Assembly: GCF_900109655.1 (NCBI RefSeq)
Contig: NZ_FOAT01000002.1
Location: 276,657-340,656 of the forward strand
DNA length: 64,000 nt
Direction of reading: 5' to 3'
Source: Hominimerdicola alba
Lineage (GTDB): Bacteria; Bacillota; Clostridia; Oscillospirales; Ruminococcaceae
Each line of letters starts with the position of its first letter. Position 1 is the first letter of the stretch. Below, piece after piece: positions 1 through 7,902 of this stretch. Position numbers and translations under genes: made by a program. The notes beneath the pieces are model-generated. The model searched no databases and was not told the DNA's origin. It saw only the letters and a list, made by a program, of their open reading frames with translations.

Positions 1-386
1 GTTCGGGAAATTTTACCGCGGAAAAAGATGCGGTAAAAAGATTATGCAGTACTTTTGAAACTGAGTTCACTCAGATACACCCTCAACAGTATCACAAGGC
101 TGTCAGCATGACATTTATGATAGCCGAAAAGATGGGAAAAGAAGAAGGATTCCGTCAGCTGGCGGAAGGATTGTGCAGACTCGGAGAAGATAAGGGTTCC
201 TATGTACATGAGTACATATCCATGCTTTTTTACAGCTACAAAAAAGCAGATCTGGAGATCTTCAGAGAAAACCTGGATCGTCAGGAACAAAATGAGAATG
301 TGTGGAAGCAGATAGAGAAATTGTGCGCACAGGATAATGAAAGACTCAGGGCTGCGAAAGAAGTATTCGGCACAAAAGAGAGATAA
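1..386 (+). CDS. C-terminal part of an unrecognised protein (cut by window edge)
   Basis: The frame is open from base 3 to the stop at 384-386, so about 127 codons are visible and the start lies outside the window. An internal ATG at 108 has no good ribosome site, which favours the longer reading. The visible part is highly charged and looks all-helical, with Glu/Lys-rich segments and no signal or membrane segment. I do not recognise the family. It is followed 21 bases later by an acetyltransferase gene in the same direction. Confidence 0.6.
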   Translation, partial: SGNFTAEKDAVKRLCSTFETEFTQIHPQQYHKAVSMTFMIAEKMGKEEGFRQLAEGLCRLGEDKGSYVHEYISMLFYSYKKADLEIFRENLDRQEQNENVWKQIEKLCAQDNERLRAAKEVFGTKER

Positions 387-407
387 TAGCCGTGAGAAAG
401 GAGAAAC

Positions 408-881
408 ATGAAATATACCATAAGAAAGCCCGAAAAGGACGAATATCCTCTGTTGGAGGATTTTTTGTATGAGGCGATTTTTATCCCCGAGGGGGTAGAA
501 CCCCCGCCGAGGGATATCATAAAAAAGCCCGAATTGCAGGTGTATACCGAGGACTTCGGTACGCGTGCGGGAGATAATGCCTTGTTCGCTGAATGTGAGG
601 GCAGGATAGTCGGGGCGGTATGGACGCGGATAATGGAGGATTACGGTCATATTGACAGCGACACACCATCATTTGCGATATCGCTGTACAAAGAGTACCG
701 AGGTCAGGGCATAGGCACGGCGCTTATGACTGAGATGCTGAAAGTCCTGAAAAATGCGGGCTTTGCAAGGGCTTCACTGGCGGTACAGAAAGCAAATTAC
801 GCTGTGAAGCTTTACAAAAAGGTCGGGTTTAAGATAGTAGAAGAAAATGATGAGGAGTATATAATGTTATGGGAGTGCTGA
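408..881 (+). CDS. GNAT-family N-acetyltransferase
   Basis: A 157-residue protein of normal GNAT length. The acetyl-CoA pyrophosphate-binding motif is seen as YRGQGIGTALM (around residues 96-106), followed by the typical C-terminal pattern ending in YKKVGFKIV. The ATG follows GAAAGGAG with good spacing. The acceptor substrate cannot be read from sequence. The gene overlaps the next gene by 13 bases, which suggests translational coupling in a short operon with a CPBP protease and a histidine phosphatase. Confidence 0.9.
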   Translation: MKYTIRKPEKDEYPLLEDFLYEAIFIPEGVEPPPRDIIKKPELQVYTEDFGTRAGDNALFAECEGRIVGAVWTRIMEDYGHIDSDTPSFAISLYKEYRGQGIGTALMTEMLKVLKNAGFARASLAVQKANYAVKLYKKVGFKIVEENDEEYIMLWEC

Positions 882-1669
882 AGGATAAACGCCTGTGCGG
901 GATAGTAGCGGGGGTAATGGTGGAGATCGTTTTTGTATCGATATCGCTGATAGTTGCACTGAACTTTCTCAAGGGTACACCGTGGTACATATTCAGCAGT
1001 GCATTAAGACTGGTGTTCGGGCTGGTGGTGCTGTATCTGCTGAAAAAGCTTTACGGCAAAGACGCAAAGGAAGTTTTCGGGTTCCATCACCCAAAAGCGG
1101 CATTTGCAGCATCGGCGGGATTTCTGCTGTTTTTTGTATATACCGCGGCATCCTTCTGCGTTGGTGCAAAGGCTGTAACGGGGCTTACTGCGGGTCTGCT
1201 GATATCGCGGGTGATATTACAGCAGCTGACCACAGGCTTTTTTGAAGAGATACTGAATCGCGAACTGATGTGTGAGGGTTATAGGTATACCAAGGGCGGA
1301 ACTGCGGTAAAACTCGGGTTTGCGGCATTTTCGGCAGTCATATTCGGTCTGATACACATACTGACTAGCTGGGACATTTCCAGATTCATAGAAACAAGCA
1401 TAATAGGCTTTGCATTTGCGGTAGTTTATTTGCAGACAGGCAATATATTACTGCCGATGATACTCCATTTTGTTTATGACATCATCATCAATATAGGAAG
1501 CTATACTGAATGGAAAGATACGGAGATTTTCTCAGCGATGCTGTCCTTGAGACCTGCGGCATATGCGGTGATGTTCGTGGTTTCGCTGATAGTTCTATTC
1601 AGAAAAGAAAAAGTGGAAAACAGATCACAGGGAGGTAAAAATGAGGTTACTTATACTCAGGCATGGTGA
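869..1669 (+). CDS. CPBP-family intramembrane metalloprotease (CAAX protease-like)
   Basis: A 266-residue multi-pass membrane protein with about seven hydrophobic segments. The three family motifs are present in order: EEILNR (Glu126, Glu127, Arg131), FGLIH (His163) and HFVYD (His200, Asp204), which supply the metal-binding and catalytic residues of the CPBP/Rce1-like clan. Bacterial members act as proteases in the membrane, some as bacteriocin self-immunity proteins. Its substrate here is unknown. It overlaps both neighbours (13 and 29 bases), so it is very likely co-translated with them. Confidence 0.88.
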   Translation: MGVLKDKRLCGIVAGVMVEIVFVSISLIVALNFLKGTPWYIFSSALRLVFGLVVLYLLKKLYGKDAKEVFGFHHPKAAFAASAGFLLFFVYTAASFCVGAKAVTGLTAGLLISRVILQQLTTGFFEEILNRELMCEGYRYTKGGTAVKLGFAAFSAVIFGLIHILTSWDISRFIETSIIGFAFAVVYLQTGNILLPMILHFVYDIIINIGSYTEWKDTEIFSAMLSLRPAAYAVMFVVSLIVLFRKEKVENRSQGGKNEVTYTQAW

Positions 1670-2330
1670 GCCCGATTATGCTAAGGACTGCCTAACAGAA
1701 ACAGGTATCGCGCAGGCGAAGCTGCTGGCGGAAAGGCTTGCGGGTGAGGATATAAAGGACTTTTATGTTTCGCCTATGGGCAGGGCACGGGAGACCTGTG
1801 AGGCAACGCTGGAAAAATATCCCGACAAGCAGGCAGAGGTCTGCGAATGGCTTCACGAATTTGACCTGATGTGGGAAAATCCCGATAGCGGCAAAAAAGA
1901 AATGGTCTGGGATGTGCCCCCCGATTACTGGACGGAGATACCCGAATTCTACCAAAAAGAGGGCTGGTATGAGCATCCCGCTATGAAAGCGGCAGGTATG
2001 GGCGAGCGTATACAGGGTGTAAACGCAGGAGTTGATGCGGTGCTGGCGAAGTACGGGCTTATCCGAAACGGCAGACATTACGAAGTCAAGCGGAAGTGCG
2101 ATGACACCATAGCTATGTTCTGCCATTTCGGGGCGATGTGCGCAGTTACGGCGCATCTGCTGAATATCTCGCCGATGATAGTATGGCAGGGGTTCAATGC
2201 GGATTTCACAGCAGTGACAGAACTTTGCACCGATGACAGATACGGCGATAAGGCAAATTTCAGGATATGCACGTTCAATGACACACATCATCTGAAAGAG
2301 TATGAGAGAACTCAGCTGAAAGCAAAATAA
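1641..2330 (+). CDS. Histidine phosphatase family protein (phosphoglycerate mutase-like)
   Basis: A 229-residue cytosolic protein that opens with LILRHGEPD, the family's catalytic RHG motif (His8 is the phospho-acceptor). A second conserved His lies in MFCHFGAM near residue 160. The family includes cofactor-dependent phosphoglycerate mutases and many small-molecule phosphatases; nothing here identifies the substrate. The ATG is preceded by GGGAGGTAAAA and overlaps the upstream CPBP gene by 29 bases in another frame. A hairpin terminator follows. Confidence 0.88.
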   Translation: MRLLILRHGEPDYAKDCLTETGIAQAKLLAERLAGEDIKDFYVSPMGRARETCEATLEKYPDKQAEVCEWLHEFDLMWENPDSGKKEMVWDVPPDYWTEIPEFYQKEGWYEHPAMKAAGMGERIQGVNAGVDAVLAKYGLIRNGRHYEVKRKCDDTIAMFCHFGAMCAVTAHLLNISPMIVWQGFNADFTAVTELCTDDRYGDKANFRICTFNDTHHLKEYERTQLKAK

Positions 2331-2336
2331 TACTTT

Positions 2337-2364
2337 AAAAGACTGCCGTGTGCGGTCTTTTTTT
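2337..2364 (+). terminator. Rho-independent terminator
   Basis: AAAGACTGC and GCGGTCTTT form a 9-bp stem with one G-T wobble, followed by seven T residues. It closes the operon that ends with the histidine phosphatase. Confidence 0.8.
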
Positions 2365-2447
2365 GTGTAAAATTATGCTTTATCTTTTATGCTGGGTATG
2401 TTATAATATGTATGAGTTGAGCATTAATATAAACGGAGGAATGGAAA

Positions 2448-3068
2448 ATGAAAAAAACAGCTATGACCATATCCTATGAGCTATGGGGTAAGCTTTATCT
2501 GAATATCACAAACAAATGTCCTTGCGCTTGTACATTCTGCCTGAGACAGAATGATGACGGCGCTTACGGCTCCGACCCGCTGTGGCTGGAACATCAGCCA
2601 AGTTTTGATGAGGTCATTGAAAACCTTAAAACACGTGACCTTTCTTCTTACAAGGAGATAATTTTCTGCGGTTACGGCGAGCCTACCAGTGAACTGGATA
2701 TCCTGCTGAAAACCGCTGAGTATATTCGCTCGGTATGCGATACGCCCATCAGGCTCAATACAAACGGTCTGGCGAACCTGATACACGGAAGAAAGACCGA
2801 GCAGGATTTCAATGGACTTATTGATACTGTTTCAATCAGCCTTAACGCTTCGGACAGCGAGGCTTATATGGCGATAACCCGCCCGAAGTGGACTGACAAG
2901 GACTGCTTTGCGGAAATGCTCTCATTCGCTGAGACCATGAAAAAGTATGTGCCCAATGTTATACTCACTGTGGTCGATGTTATCGGCGAAGAGGAGATAG
3001 CTAAATCCCAGGCGGTTGCTGACAGCATAGGCGTGACGCTGAGAGTTCGTCCGCTGGAAACAAAATGA
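2448..3068 (+). CDS. Radical SAM protein, TatD-associated family
   Basis: A 206-residue protein with the radical SAM iron-sulfur motif Cx3Cx2C at Cys24, Cys28 and Cys31, then a GYGEPT segment that fits the SAM-binding beta strand. The short size and the N-terminal wording resemble the TatD-linked radical SAM family; this is from memory of the family, not a search. No tatD lies next to it. It is preceded by an AACGGAGGAATG-type ribosome site and a TATAAT box near 2402-2407. Homoserine kinase follows after 25 bases. Confidence 0.8.
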   Translation: MKKTAMTISYELWGKLYLNITNKCPCACTFCLRQNDDGAYGSDPLWLEHQPSFDEVIENLKTRDLSSYKEIIFCGYGEPTSELDILLKTAEYIRSVCDTPIRLNTNGLANLIHGRKTEQDFNGLIDTVSISLNASDSEAYMAITRPKWTDKDCFAEMLSFAETMKKYVPNVILTVVDVIGEEEIAKSQAVADSIGVTLRVRPLETK

Positions 3069-3093
3069 TGCCCTTTGGAAATGAGGAAGTAAA

Positions 3094-3987
3094 ATGATAA
3101 ACATTAAGATACCCGCCACCTCGGCTAACCTTGGTGCGGGCTTTGATGCGCTGGGACTTGCGCTGAATTACTACAACTATGTTGAGATGGAGGAGAGCGA
3201 TGTTATCGATATCGCTTCATCTGATGATATCGCAGTTCCCTGTGATGAGAGAAATCTGATATATCTTTCCGCTAAGGACTTGTATGCCGTATGCGGTAAG
3301 AAGCTGGAGGGTCTGAAACTTCGTCAGACCAACAATATCCCCATGGCGAGAGGACTGGGTTCGTCTTCTGCCTGCATAATCGCGGGACTTGTGGGTGCTA
3401 ACAAGATGCTTGGCGACCCGCTGACAAAGGACGACCTTGTTGACCTTGCGGCGCAGATAGAGGGTCATCCCGACAACACTGCACCTGCATTGCTGGGCGG
3501 TATAGTTACGGCGGTGTTCGATGGCAGGAAAGTCCACTGGGTAAAGCAGGAGGTATACACAAAGCTGAAATTTGTGGCTATGATACCTGATTTTGAACTG
3601 AAGACCGAGGAAGCCCGTGCTTGTCTGCCCAAGGAGGTATCTCACAAGGACGCTGTGTACAATCTTTCGAGAGCGGCGCTGTTTTCGGCTTCTTTGCTGA
3701 CAGGCAAGTTTGAGAATCTGCGGACGGCGGTTCATGACAAGCTTCATCAGCCTTACAGAATGGAGCTTATCCCCGGTTGCAGGGAAGTATTTGATATCGC
3801 CTACACTCACGGTGCGTATGCGAGCTACATAAGCGGCGCGGGTCCTACCGTGATGTCGATAGTTGATGTTGAAAACCAGTACTTTGCGGGCAAGATGAAG
3901 TTCTCGCTGGACAATGCGGGACTTGGCGGCTGGCAGGTAAAGGAGCTTGCCATCGATAACGACGGCACTGTTCTGATAGATTCATGA
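3094..3987 (+). CDS. thrB: Homoserine kinase
   Basis: A 297-residue GHMP kinase that phosphorylates L-homoserine with ATP in threonine biosynthesis. The GHMP ATP-binding loop is seen as ARGLGSSSACIIAG (near residue 85), and the C-terminal glycine-rich motif as YISGAGPTVM. Length is typical. The ATG follows GAGGAAGTAAA. No other threonine gene is adjacent; the partner upstream is the radical SAM gene, probably co-transcribed. Confidence 0.95.
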   Translation: MINIKIPATSANLGAGFDALGLALNYYNYVEMEESDVIDIASSDDIAVPCDERNLIYLSAKDLYAVCGKKLEGLKLRQTNNIPMARGLGSSSACIIAGLVGANKMLGDPLTKDDLVDLAAQIEGHPDNTAPALLGGIVTAVFDGRKVHWVKQEVYTKLKFVAMIPDFELKTEEARACLPKEVSHKDAVYNLSRAALFSASLLTGKFENLRTAVHDKLHQPYRMELIPGCREVFDIAYTHGAYASYISGAGPTVMSIVDVENQYFAGKMKFSLDNAGLGGWQVKELAIDNDGTVLIDS

Positions 3988-3996
3988 TACGAAAAT

Positions 3997-4028
3997 ATGC
4001 GGTCGCATCCCATCGTATGCGACCGCAT
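3997..4028. terminator. Perfect 12-bp hairpin after thrB
   Basis: ATGCGGTCGCAT and its exact reverse complement ATGCGACCGCAT are separated by 8 bases. There is only a weak T-rich tail on the plus strand. It lies 10 bases after the thrB stop and directly before repeat element copy A. Confidence 0.6.
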
Positions 4029-4037
4029 TATCATTAT

Positions 4038-4200
4038 ATGTTTATTCCGCTGACACGCCTGACTTAACAGCGAACGACGGAATATAATGAGAGTACGGCA
4101 GTTATCTTTTCCCCCGCCTGCGGCGGGGGAAAAGATAACGTCAACATAATATGTCCCTGTCGATACAGCATTTTAAATGGTGTGGTAAAGGGATAGTCAG
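4038..4200 (+). mobile_element. Miniature repeat element, copy A (163 bp)
   Basis: This copy matches the elements at 16061-16221 and 50447-50606 over its whole length. The left end TATTCC-N5-CACGCC mirrors the right end, whose reverse complement reads TATCCC-N5-CACACC. Inside are a TATAAT box (about 4085-4090) and a perfect 18-bp stem (GTTATCTTTTCCCCCGCC and its complement) with a TGC loop. No exact flanking duplication is visible (TTATCATTAT left, ATTGATTTAT right), so this copy may be older. It carries no ORF. Confidence 0.8.
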
Positions 4201-4220
4201 ATTGATTTATACTGCAAAGT

Positions 4221-4270
4221 ATACGATCGTATGATCTCGTATACGTTCGTATATTTTCGTATCGCTTCGT
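4221..4270. repeat. Five tandem 10-bp units, AT-N4-TCGT
   Basis: Five consecutive 10-base units share AT at the start and TCGT at the end, while the middle four bases vary (ACGA, GATC, ACGT, ATTT, CGCT). The period equals about one helical turn. It sits 20 bases after repeat element copy A in the gap between thrB and the minus-strand kinase gene. Confidence 0.85.
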
Positions 4271-4337
4271 AAAAGCACGATGACCTCATGATACCTATGA
4301 CTGCATCATTATTCCAAAACAGCCATAAAGAAGTTTA

Positions 4338-4367
4338 GCCCCGAAGCATTTCAAAGTGCTTCGGGGC
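4338..4367. terminator. Bidirectional hairpin terminator
   Basis: GCCCCGAAGCA pairs perfectly with TGCTTCGGGGC across an 8-base loop. It lies just downstream of the minus-strand kinase gene ending at 4399. The tails are only moderately T-rich. Confidence 0.65.
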
Positions 4368-4398
4368 ATTGTATTTGCCTGCTAAGATATATCAGGAT

Positions 4399-4932
4399 CT
4401 AGCATTTTAAAATGATCTCAATTGCTTCATTGATAATTGTTTCAAGTTCTTTTGCACCATCGATCACATAGTCAGAGTCCGGCAAAATTTCTGTCAGCAT
4501 ATCAATATAACAAGGTCTTGCAAATTTCAGATAGGTATTCATTTCATTGCGAATATCATCCGCAGAAGCATCTTTCATATCTCTGAGCACTCTTCGTGCC
4601 ATTGCGATATCTAACGGCGTATCAATAAATATACAGCAGTCGAGATAGTCTTTCATCATTTTATTCTGATATGCAAATGGATAATCCAGCAGCAGATAAT
4701 CGTATTCTTCGCTGTTGATGATCTTTTCAACATCTGCTTTTAATGGTGATAAGTCCCATACATTATAAAATTCTTCGCCTTTCGATACCCATTGGGTAAG
4801 ATCATCGGGTTCTCCGTCGAATGTATAATCATCAAAGTGAAGCGATGCTGTTCTTGGAAGTCTGGCTTTTAATGCGTTTACAACAGTTGTTTTTCCGCCT
4901 GCTGTGACGGCTCCGATCGCTATTATTTTCAT
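4399..4932 (-). CDS. P-loop kinase of the uridine kinase/nucleoside kinase type
   Basis: A 177-residue protein with a Walker A loop GAVTAGGKTT at residues 7-16, a following HFDDYTFD acidic segment and a DYLLLDYPF Walker B-like strand, all as in small nucleoside or uridine kinases. A probable phosphotransfer to a nucleoside or related small molecule is inferred; substrate unknown. The ATG is preceded by TTTAGGAGAGCAAAC. It is the last gene of a minus-strand operon after the APH-like and ACT genes. Confidence 0.75.
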   Translation of the reverse strand: MKIIAIGAVTAGGKTTVVNALKARLPRTASLHFDDYTFDGEPDDLTQWVSKGEEFYNVWDLSPLKADVEKIINSEEYDYLLLDYPFAYQNKMMKDYLDCCIFIDTPLDIAMARRVLRDMKDASADDIRNEMNTYLKFARPCYIDMLTEILPDSDYVIDGAKELETIINEAIEIILKC

Positions 4933-5067
4933 GTTTGCTCTCCTAAATCAGAATTTGCCCTCGGGCGGGCGGCTCGTATCCGCCTATTATTGGTAAGCGG
5001 AGCATTAAAGTTTTGTGTGACGGCGGGTCTGTAAGTAGTGAAATAAATCAGAATTTATCACTATATT

Positions 5068-5982
5068 TCAATGACTGTGTTCCTCAAATTCTTTCCATAG
5101 CAAGTCATAGATACTGTTAAGTCTGTCAATAATTTGTTCGTTTACCTCTATATACTTATCCGTAAAATGCATTCCGCGCTCGCCCATAAAATCAACACAG
5201 TACATAAGTGAATAAAACAAAAATGCTTTTTTCTGAATACTGCTCAGATTCATTTCTTTCAGAATGTATTTTACATAATCTGTATCATATCCCATGTTCA
5301 GGAGAGCAATGTTTGTTAGTGCAACATAAGTAAGGCTATCTCCGATGCCTATCCAATCTATATCAACTATCCCGGATATATGCCCGTCATGTATCAATAG
5401 ATTTTTAGTGCTTACATCATCTAAATATGCTATTGGCTCTATTCTGTCAAAATACTTATCTAAAGCTATTGCTGATTTGCGAAGTCTATCTACTTTTTCA
5501 ATATCAAAATATTCGTTTGCCGCAATACGCTCTTCAGCTCGGTCAAGCATATAATTAATTTCGGAGTGCCATGTCCATTCGGAAGGAATATCTTCTAATT
5601 CCAATGCTGCGACACGCTCCTGAATGCACACAATTTCACTTGCAATAGTCCTCTTATCCTCATCACTAAGAAGTGAATATACAAGTCCGATATCCTTTCC
5701 TTCAAAATATGTAAGGATAATATATTCGGTATCTTCAAATACGCCTTTGGCAACGATTTTAGGGATAGGTATTTCTATAAATGCCAATTTCTCCAACCAA
5801 TATACTGTATCATTGTAAGCGTTCTTTTCGGGACTGCACCGAATGACATACGTTGTATCAGTTAATTGAACAATAAAGACATAGTTGCCTTGTCCTACCG
5901 AACATCGTTCAATTGATTGTGGAATTTCAGAAAAACACTTTTTGCATAATTTGGATATAATGTTATCGTCCAATCTAAGCAC
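5068..5982 (-). CDS. Aminoglycoside phosphotransferase (APH)-family kinase
   Basis: A 304-residue protein with the APH/choline-kinase fold: a nucleotide-binding N-lobe, the catalytic loop YLDDVSTKN (Asp189, Asn194) and the metal-binding DIDW (Asp207, Asp209). The usual catalytic-loop His two residues before the Asp is Leu187 here. Substrate is unknown; many chromosomal APH-like kinases act on metabolites rather than drugs. The start is GTG at 5982; a decoy ATG lies upstream (see 6003-6033). The coding sequence is more AT-rich than nearby housekeeping genes. Confidence 0.8.
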   Translation of the reverse strand: MLRLDDNIISKLCKKCFSEIPQSIERCSVGQGNYVFIVQLTDTTYVIRCSPEKNAYNDTVYWLEKLAFIEIPIPKIVAKGVFEDTEYIILTYFEGKDIGLVYSLLSDEDKRTIASEIVCIQERVAALELEDIPSEWTWHSEINYMLDRAEERIAANEYFDIEKVDRLRKSAIALDKYFDRIEPIAYLDDVSTKNLLIHDGHISGIVDIDWIGIGDSLTYVALTNIALLNMGYDTDYVKYILKEMNLSSIQKKAFLFYSLMYCVDFMGERGMHFTDKYIEVNEQIIDRLNSIYDLLWKEFEEHSH

Positions 5983-6002
5983 CTGCCTATAAACTCCGAT
6001 TT

Positions 6003-6033
6003 ATATTTTCATGTCTGTTCTCCTAAATCAGAA
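6003..6033 (-). other. Duplicated translation start leading to a 3-codon ORF (Met-Lys-Ile-stop)
   Basis: On the minus strand the sequence TCTGATTTAGGAGAACAGAC is followed by ATG AAA ATA TAA. It closely copies the start region of the kinase gene at 4932 (TCTGATTTAGGAGAGCAAAC, then ATG AAA ATA ATA). It sits between the ACT gene and the GTG start of the APH-like gene. It is either a scar of a gene insertion or duplication, or a minimal leader ORF. Confidence 0.7.
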
Positions 6034-6034
6034 T

Positions 6035-6400
6035 TTAAACTATTCTATATCCTTCAGAAGCTAAGACTTCTAAAGCTCTATTATAGTTTTCTTTCTTCAC
6101 AAGAATATAATCTGTATTGAATGTTGATACTGCAAAGATACCTATTTTATGTTCAGCGAGGATGCCTGACAGCTTTGATAAGATACCTATCAACGAAAAA
6201 TCAAGTATTCCCTGAATACGAAAGCCTTTCCAACCGTCATCCCGTTCAATGGTTTCTGCCGGAACATCTTCTGTTTTGCAAACCAAGGATAATTCTTCAT
6301 CCGTTTTTCCAATAAAATAAAAATTTGCGGTCATATCTATATCTGATATATCCTTTACTTTGCAAACAGTCAGATCATACTCAATTCTTTTCAGTTCCAT
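6035..6400 (-). CDS. ACT domain-containing protein
   Basis: A 121-residue cytosolic protein. The C-terminal half (about 55-121) has the beta-alpha-beta pattern of an ACT-type small-molecule binding domain, with GILSKLSGILAEHKIGIFAV as its most typical stretch. Such small stand-alone ACT proteins are thought to sense amino acids, but no ligand can be named. The start follows TTTAGGAGGGGGAACGGACAA. It is the first gene of the minus-strand operon that continues into the APH-like and nucleoside-kinase-like genes. Confidence 0.8.
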   Translation of the reverse strand: MELKRIEYDLTVCKVKDISDIDMTANFYFIGKTDEELSLVCKTEDVPAETIERDDGWKGFRIQGILDFSLIGILSKLSGILAEHKIGIFAVSTFNTDYILVKKENYNRALEVLASEGYRIV

Positions 6401-6442
6401 TTGTCCGTTCCCCCTCCTAAATTCCGATTTATGTTAGTAACA

Positions 6443-6471
6443 ATTATATCACAGCATCTCAGCACTGTCAA
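6443..6471 (-). promoter_or_regulatory. Promoter for the ACT/APH/kinase operon
   Basis: On the minus strand TTGACA, a 17-base spacer and TATAAT are present with no mismatch to the sigma-A consensus, about 43 bases upstream of the ACT gene start. Confidence 0.85.
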
Positions 6472-6477
6472 TAAAAA

Positions 6478-6518
6478 CGCCATAGTACTTCTGACCTGAC
6501 ATCGGAAATACTATGGCG
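6478..6518 (-). terminator. Terminator downstream of pta
   Basis: CGCCATAGTA and TACTATGGCG form a 10-bp stem. On the minus strand it is followed by GTTTTTAT, so it stops transcription arriving from pta just before the next promoter. Confidence 0.8.
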
Positions 6519-6587
6519 AAAAACATCTAAATCAGCGCTGCCCTTTATGGCTGGGACTGTTTTTGGGGTAATTATACTGCTTTACTA

Positions 6588-7604
6588 TCAAGCCATGCCT
6601 GCGGTGATGATAGCCATCTTGTAAACTTCATCAGCGTTGCAGCCTCTGGAGAGGTCGTTGATAGGAGCGTTCAGACCCTGGAGGATAGGACCGTAAGCCT
6701 CATAGCCGCCAAGTCTCTGAGCGATCTTGTAGCCGATGTTGCCTGCCTCGATGAGGGGGAAGATGAATGTGTTAGCCTGACCTGCGACCTTGCTGTCGGG
6801 GCACTTTGTCTTAGCAACTTCTGCGGATACAGCAGCGTCGAACTGGAACTCGCCGTCGATAACCAGCTCGGGATCGATGTTCTTAGCCTCGATAACTGCA
6901 TCGTGGCTCAGCTGAACAGTGCCGCCCTTGCCTGAACCGTAGGTGGAGAAGCTCAGTACAGCTACCTTGGGGTCAATGCCGAAGTATGCAGCTGTTCTTG
7001 CAGTCTCAACTGCGACCTCACCCAGCTGTCTTGCAGCGGAGAGAACTACGTTGCCTTCCTTGTCAAGTCTGTCGGTATAGCCCAGGTTGATAGCGCAGTC
7101 GCCCATAGCTATCTTCTCTTCCTTGCCGTCCTTTTCTCTGAAAAGGATGAAGGAGGAGCTTACCAGATTGCTGCCCTTCTTGGTCTTGATGATCTGGAGA
7201 GCAGGTCTTACTGTATCAGCGGTAGAATAGGTAGCGCCGCCCAGCAGAGCGTCAGCCTTGCCAGCCTTTACCAGCATTGTGCCGAAGTAGTTGGACTTCT
7301 TCAGTGCAGCTCTAACTTCTTCCTCGGTCATTTTGCCCTTTCTCAGCTCTACCATCTGTGCAACGAGAGCGTCCATCTCGGGATAAGTCTCGGGGTCGAG
7401 TATCTCAGCCGCGTCGATATTGAAGCCGCCAGCCTTTGCAGCGGACTTTACATCGTCAACATTGCCGCAGAGGATAACGCCCATCAGACCCTCTTTCAGA
7501 AGTCTGTCAGCAGCGTTGAGTATACGGGCATCGCTGCCCTCGGTGAATACGATAGTTTTCTTTTCAGCCTTGAGATTAGCTATCAGCTTATCAAACATTC
7601 CCAT
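6588..7604 (-). CDS. pta: Phosphate acetyltransferase
   Basis: A 338-residue protein of the short (Pta I) type that interconverts acetyl-CoA and acetyl phosphate in acetate fermentation. Family blocks seen include FTEGSDARIL near the N-terminus, LLGGATYSTADTVRPAL in the middle and VAGQANTFIFP plus GPILQGLNAPINDLSRG at the end. The chosen ATG (MGMFDKL) has GGAGG nine bases upstream; a longer reading from 7631 has no ribosome site. No ackA is next to it in this window. Confidence 0.95.
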   Translation of the reverse strand: MGMFDKLIANLKAEKKTIVFTEGSDARILNAADRLLKEGLMGVILCGNVDDVKSAAKAGGFNIDAAEILDPETYPEMDALVAQMVELRKGKMTEEEVRAALKKSNYFGTMLVKAGKADALLGGATYSTADTVRPALQIIKTKKGSNLVSSSFILFREKDGKEEKIAMGDCAINLGYTDRLDKEGNVVLSAARQLGEVAVETARTAAYFGIDPKVAVLSFSTYGSGKGGTVQLSHDAVIEAKNIDPELVIDGEFQFDAAVSAEVAKTKCPDSKVAGQANTFIFPLIEAGNIGYKIAQRLGGYEAYGPILQGLNAPINDLSRGCNADEVYKMAIITAGMA

Positions 7605-7644
7605 AATTTTAAACCTCCATGAGAAAATCAAAATTTACTTTATG

Positions 7645-7673
7645 ATTATAACACACTTTCCGTAATATTTCAA
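7645..7673 (-). promoter_or_regulatory. pta promoter
   Basis: Minus strand TTGAAA, 17 bases, TATAAT, about 40 bases upstream of the pta start. Confidence 0.85.
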
Positions 7674-7683
7674 CCCCTTTGGT

Positions 7684-7716
7684 AATTCATAATTCATAAT
7701 TAACAATTCATAATTT
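7684..7716. repeat. AATTCATAATT short repeats
   Basis: Three near-copies of AATTCATAATT occur in 33 bases. The inverted form occurs at 46434-46472. This is a simple AT-rich intergenic repeat of unknown role. Confidence 0.7.
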
Positions 7717-7781
7717 TTGGCAGTTGCGCGGGTGTTGTGTTAAATAAATTGTGGCTTGTCTACAATAAAATGGTTAATATA

Positions 7782-7810
7782 TTGACAAATCTCACAATTA
7801 GATGTATAAT
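7782..7810 (+). promoter_or_regulatory. Promoter of the small dockerin protein
   Basis: TTGACA, a 17-base spacer and TATAAT match consensus exactly. The predicted transcript has a leader of about 85 bases before the start at 7903. Confidence 0.85.
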
Positions 7811-7902
7811 AAAAATACAATGATATGAAGCTCAAATATATAATAATGAGTGATACCATGTATATCATTGAAATATTTTTTGAAAGAAAGTAGGAAAGAC
7901 AA

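Noticed and set aside
4221-4270. A CRISPR array
   Set aside because: Repeat and spacer lengths are far too short and no cas gene is present; no CRISPR array was seen in the window.
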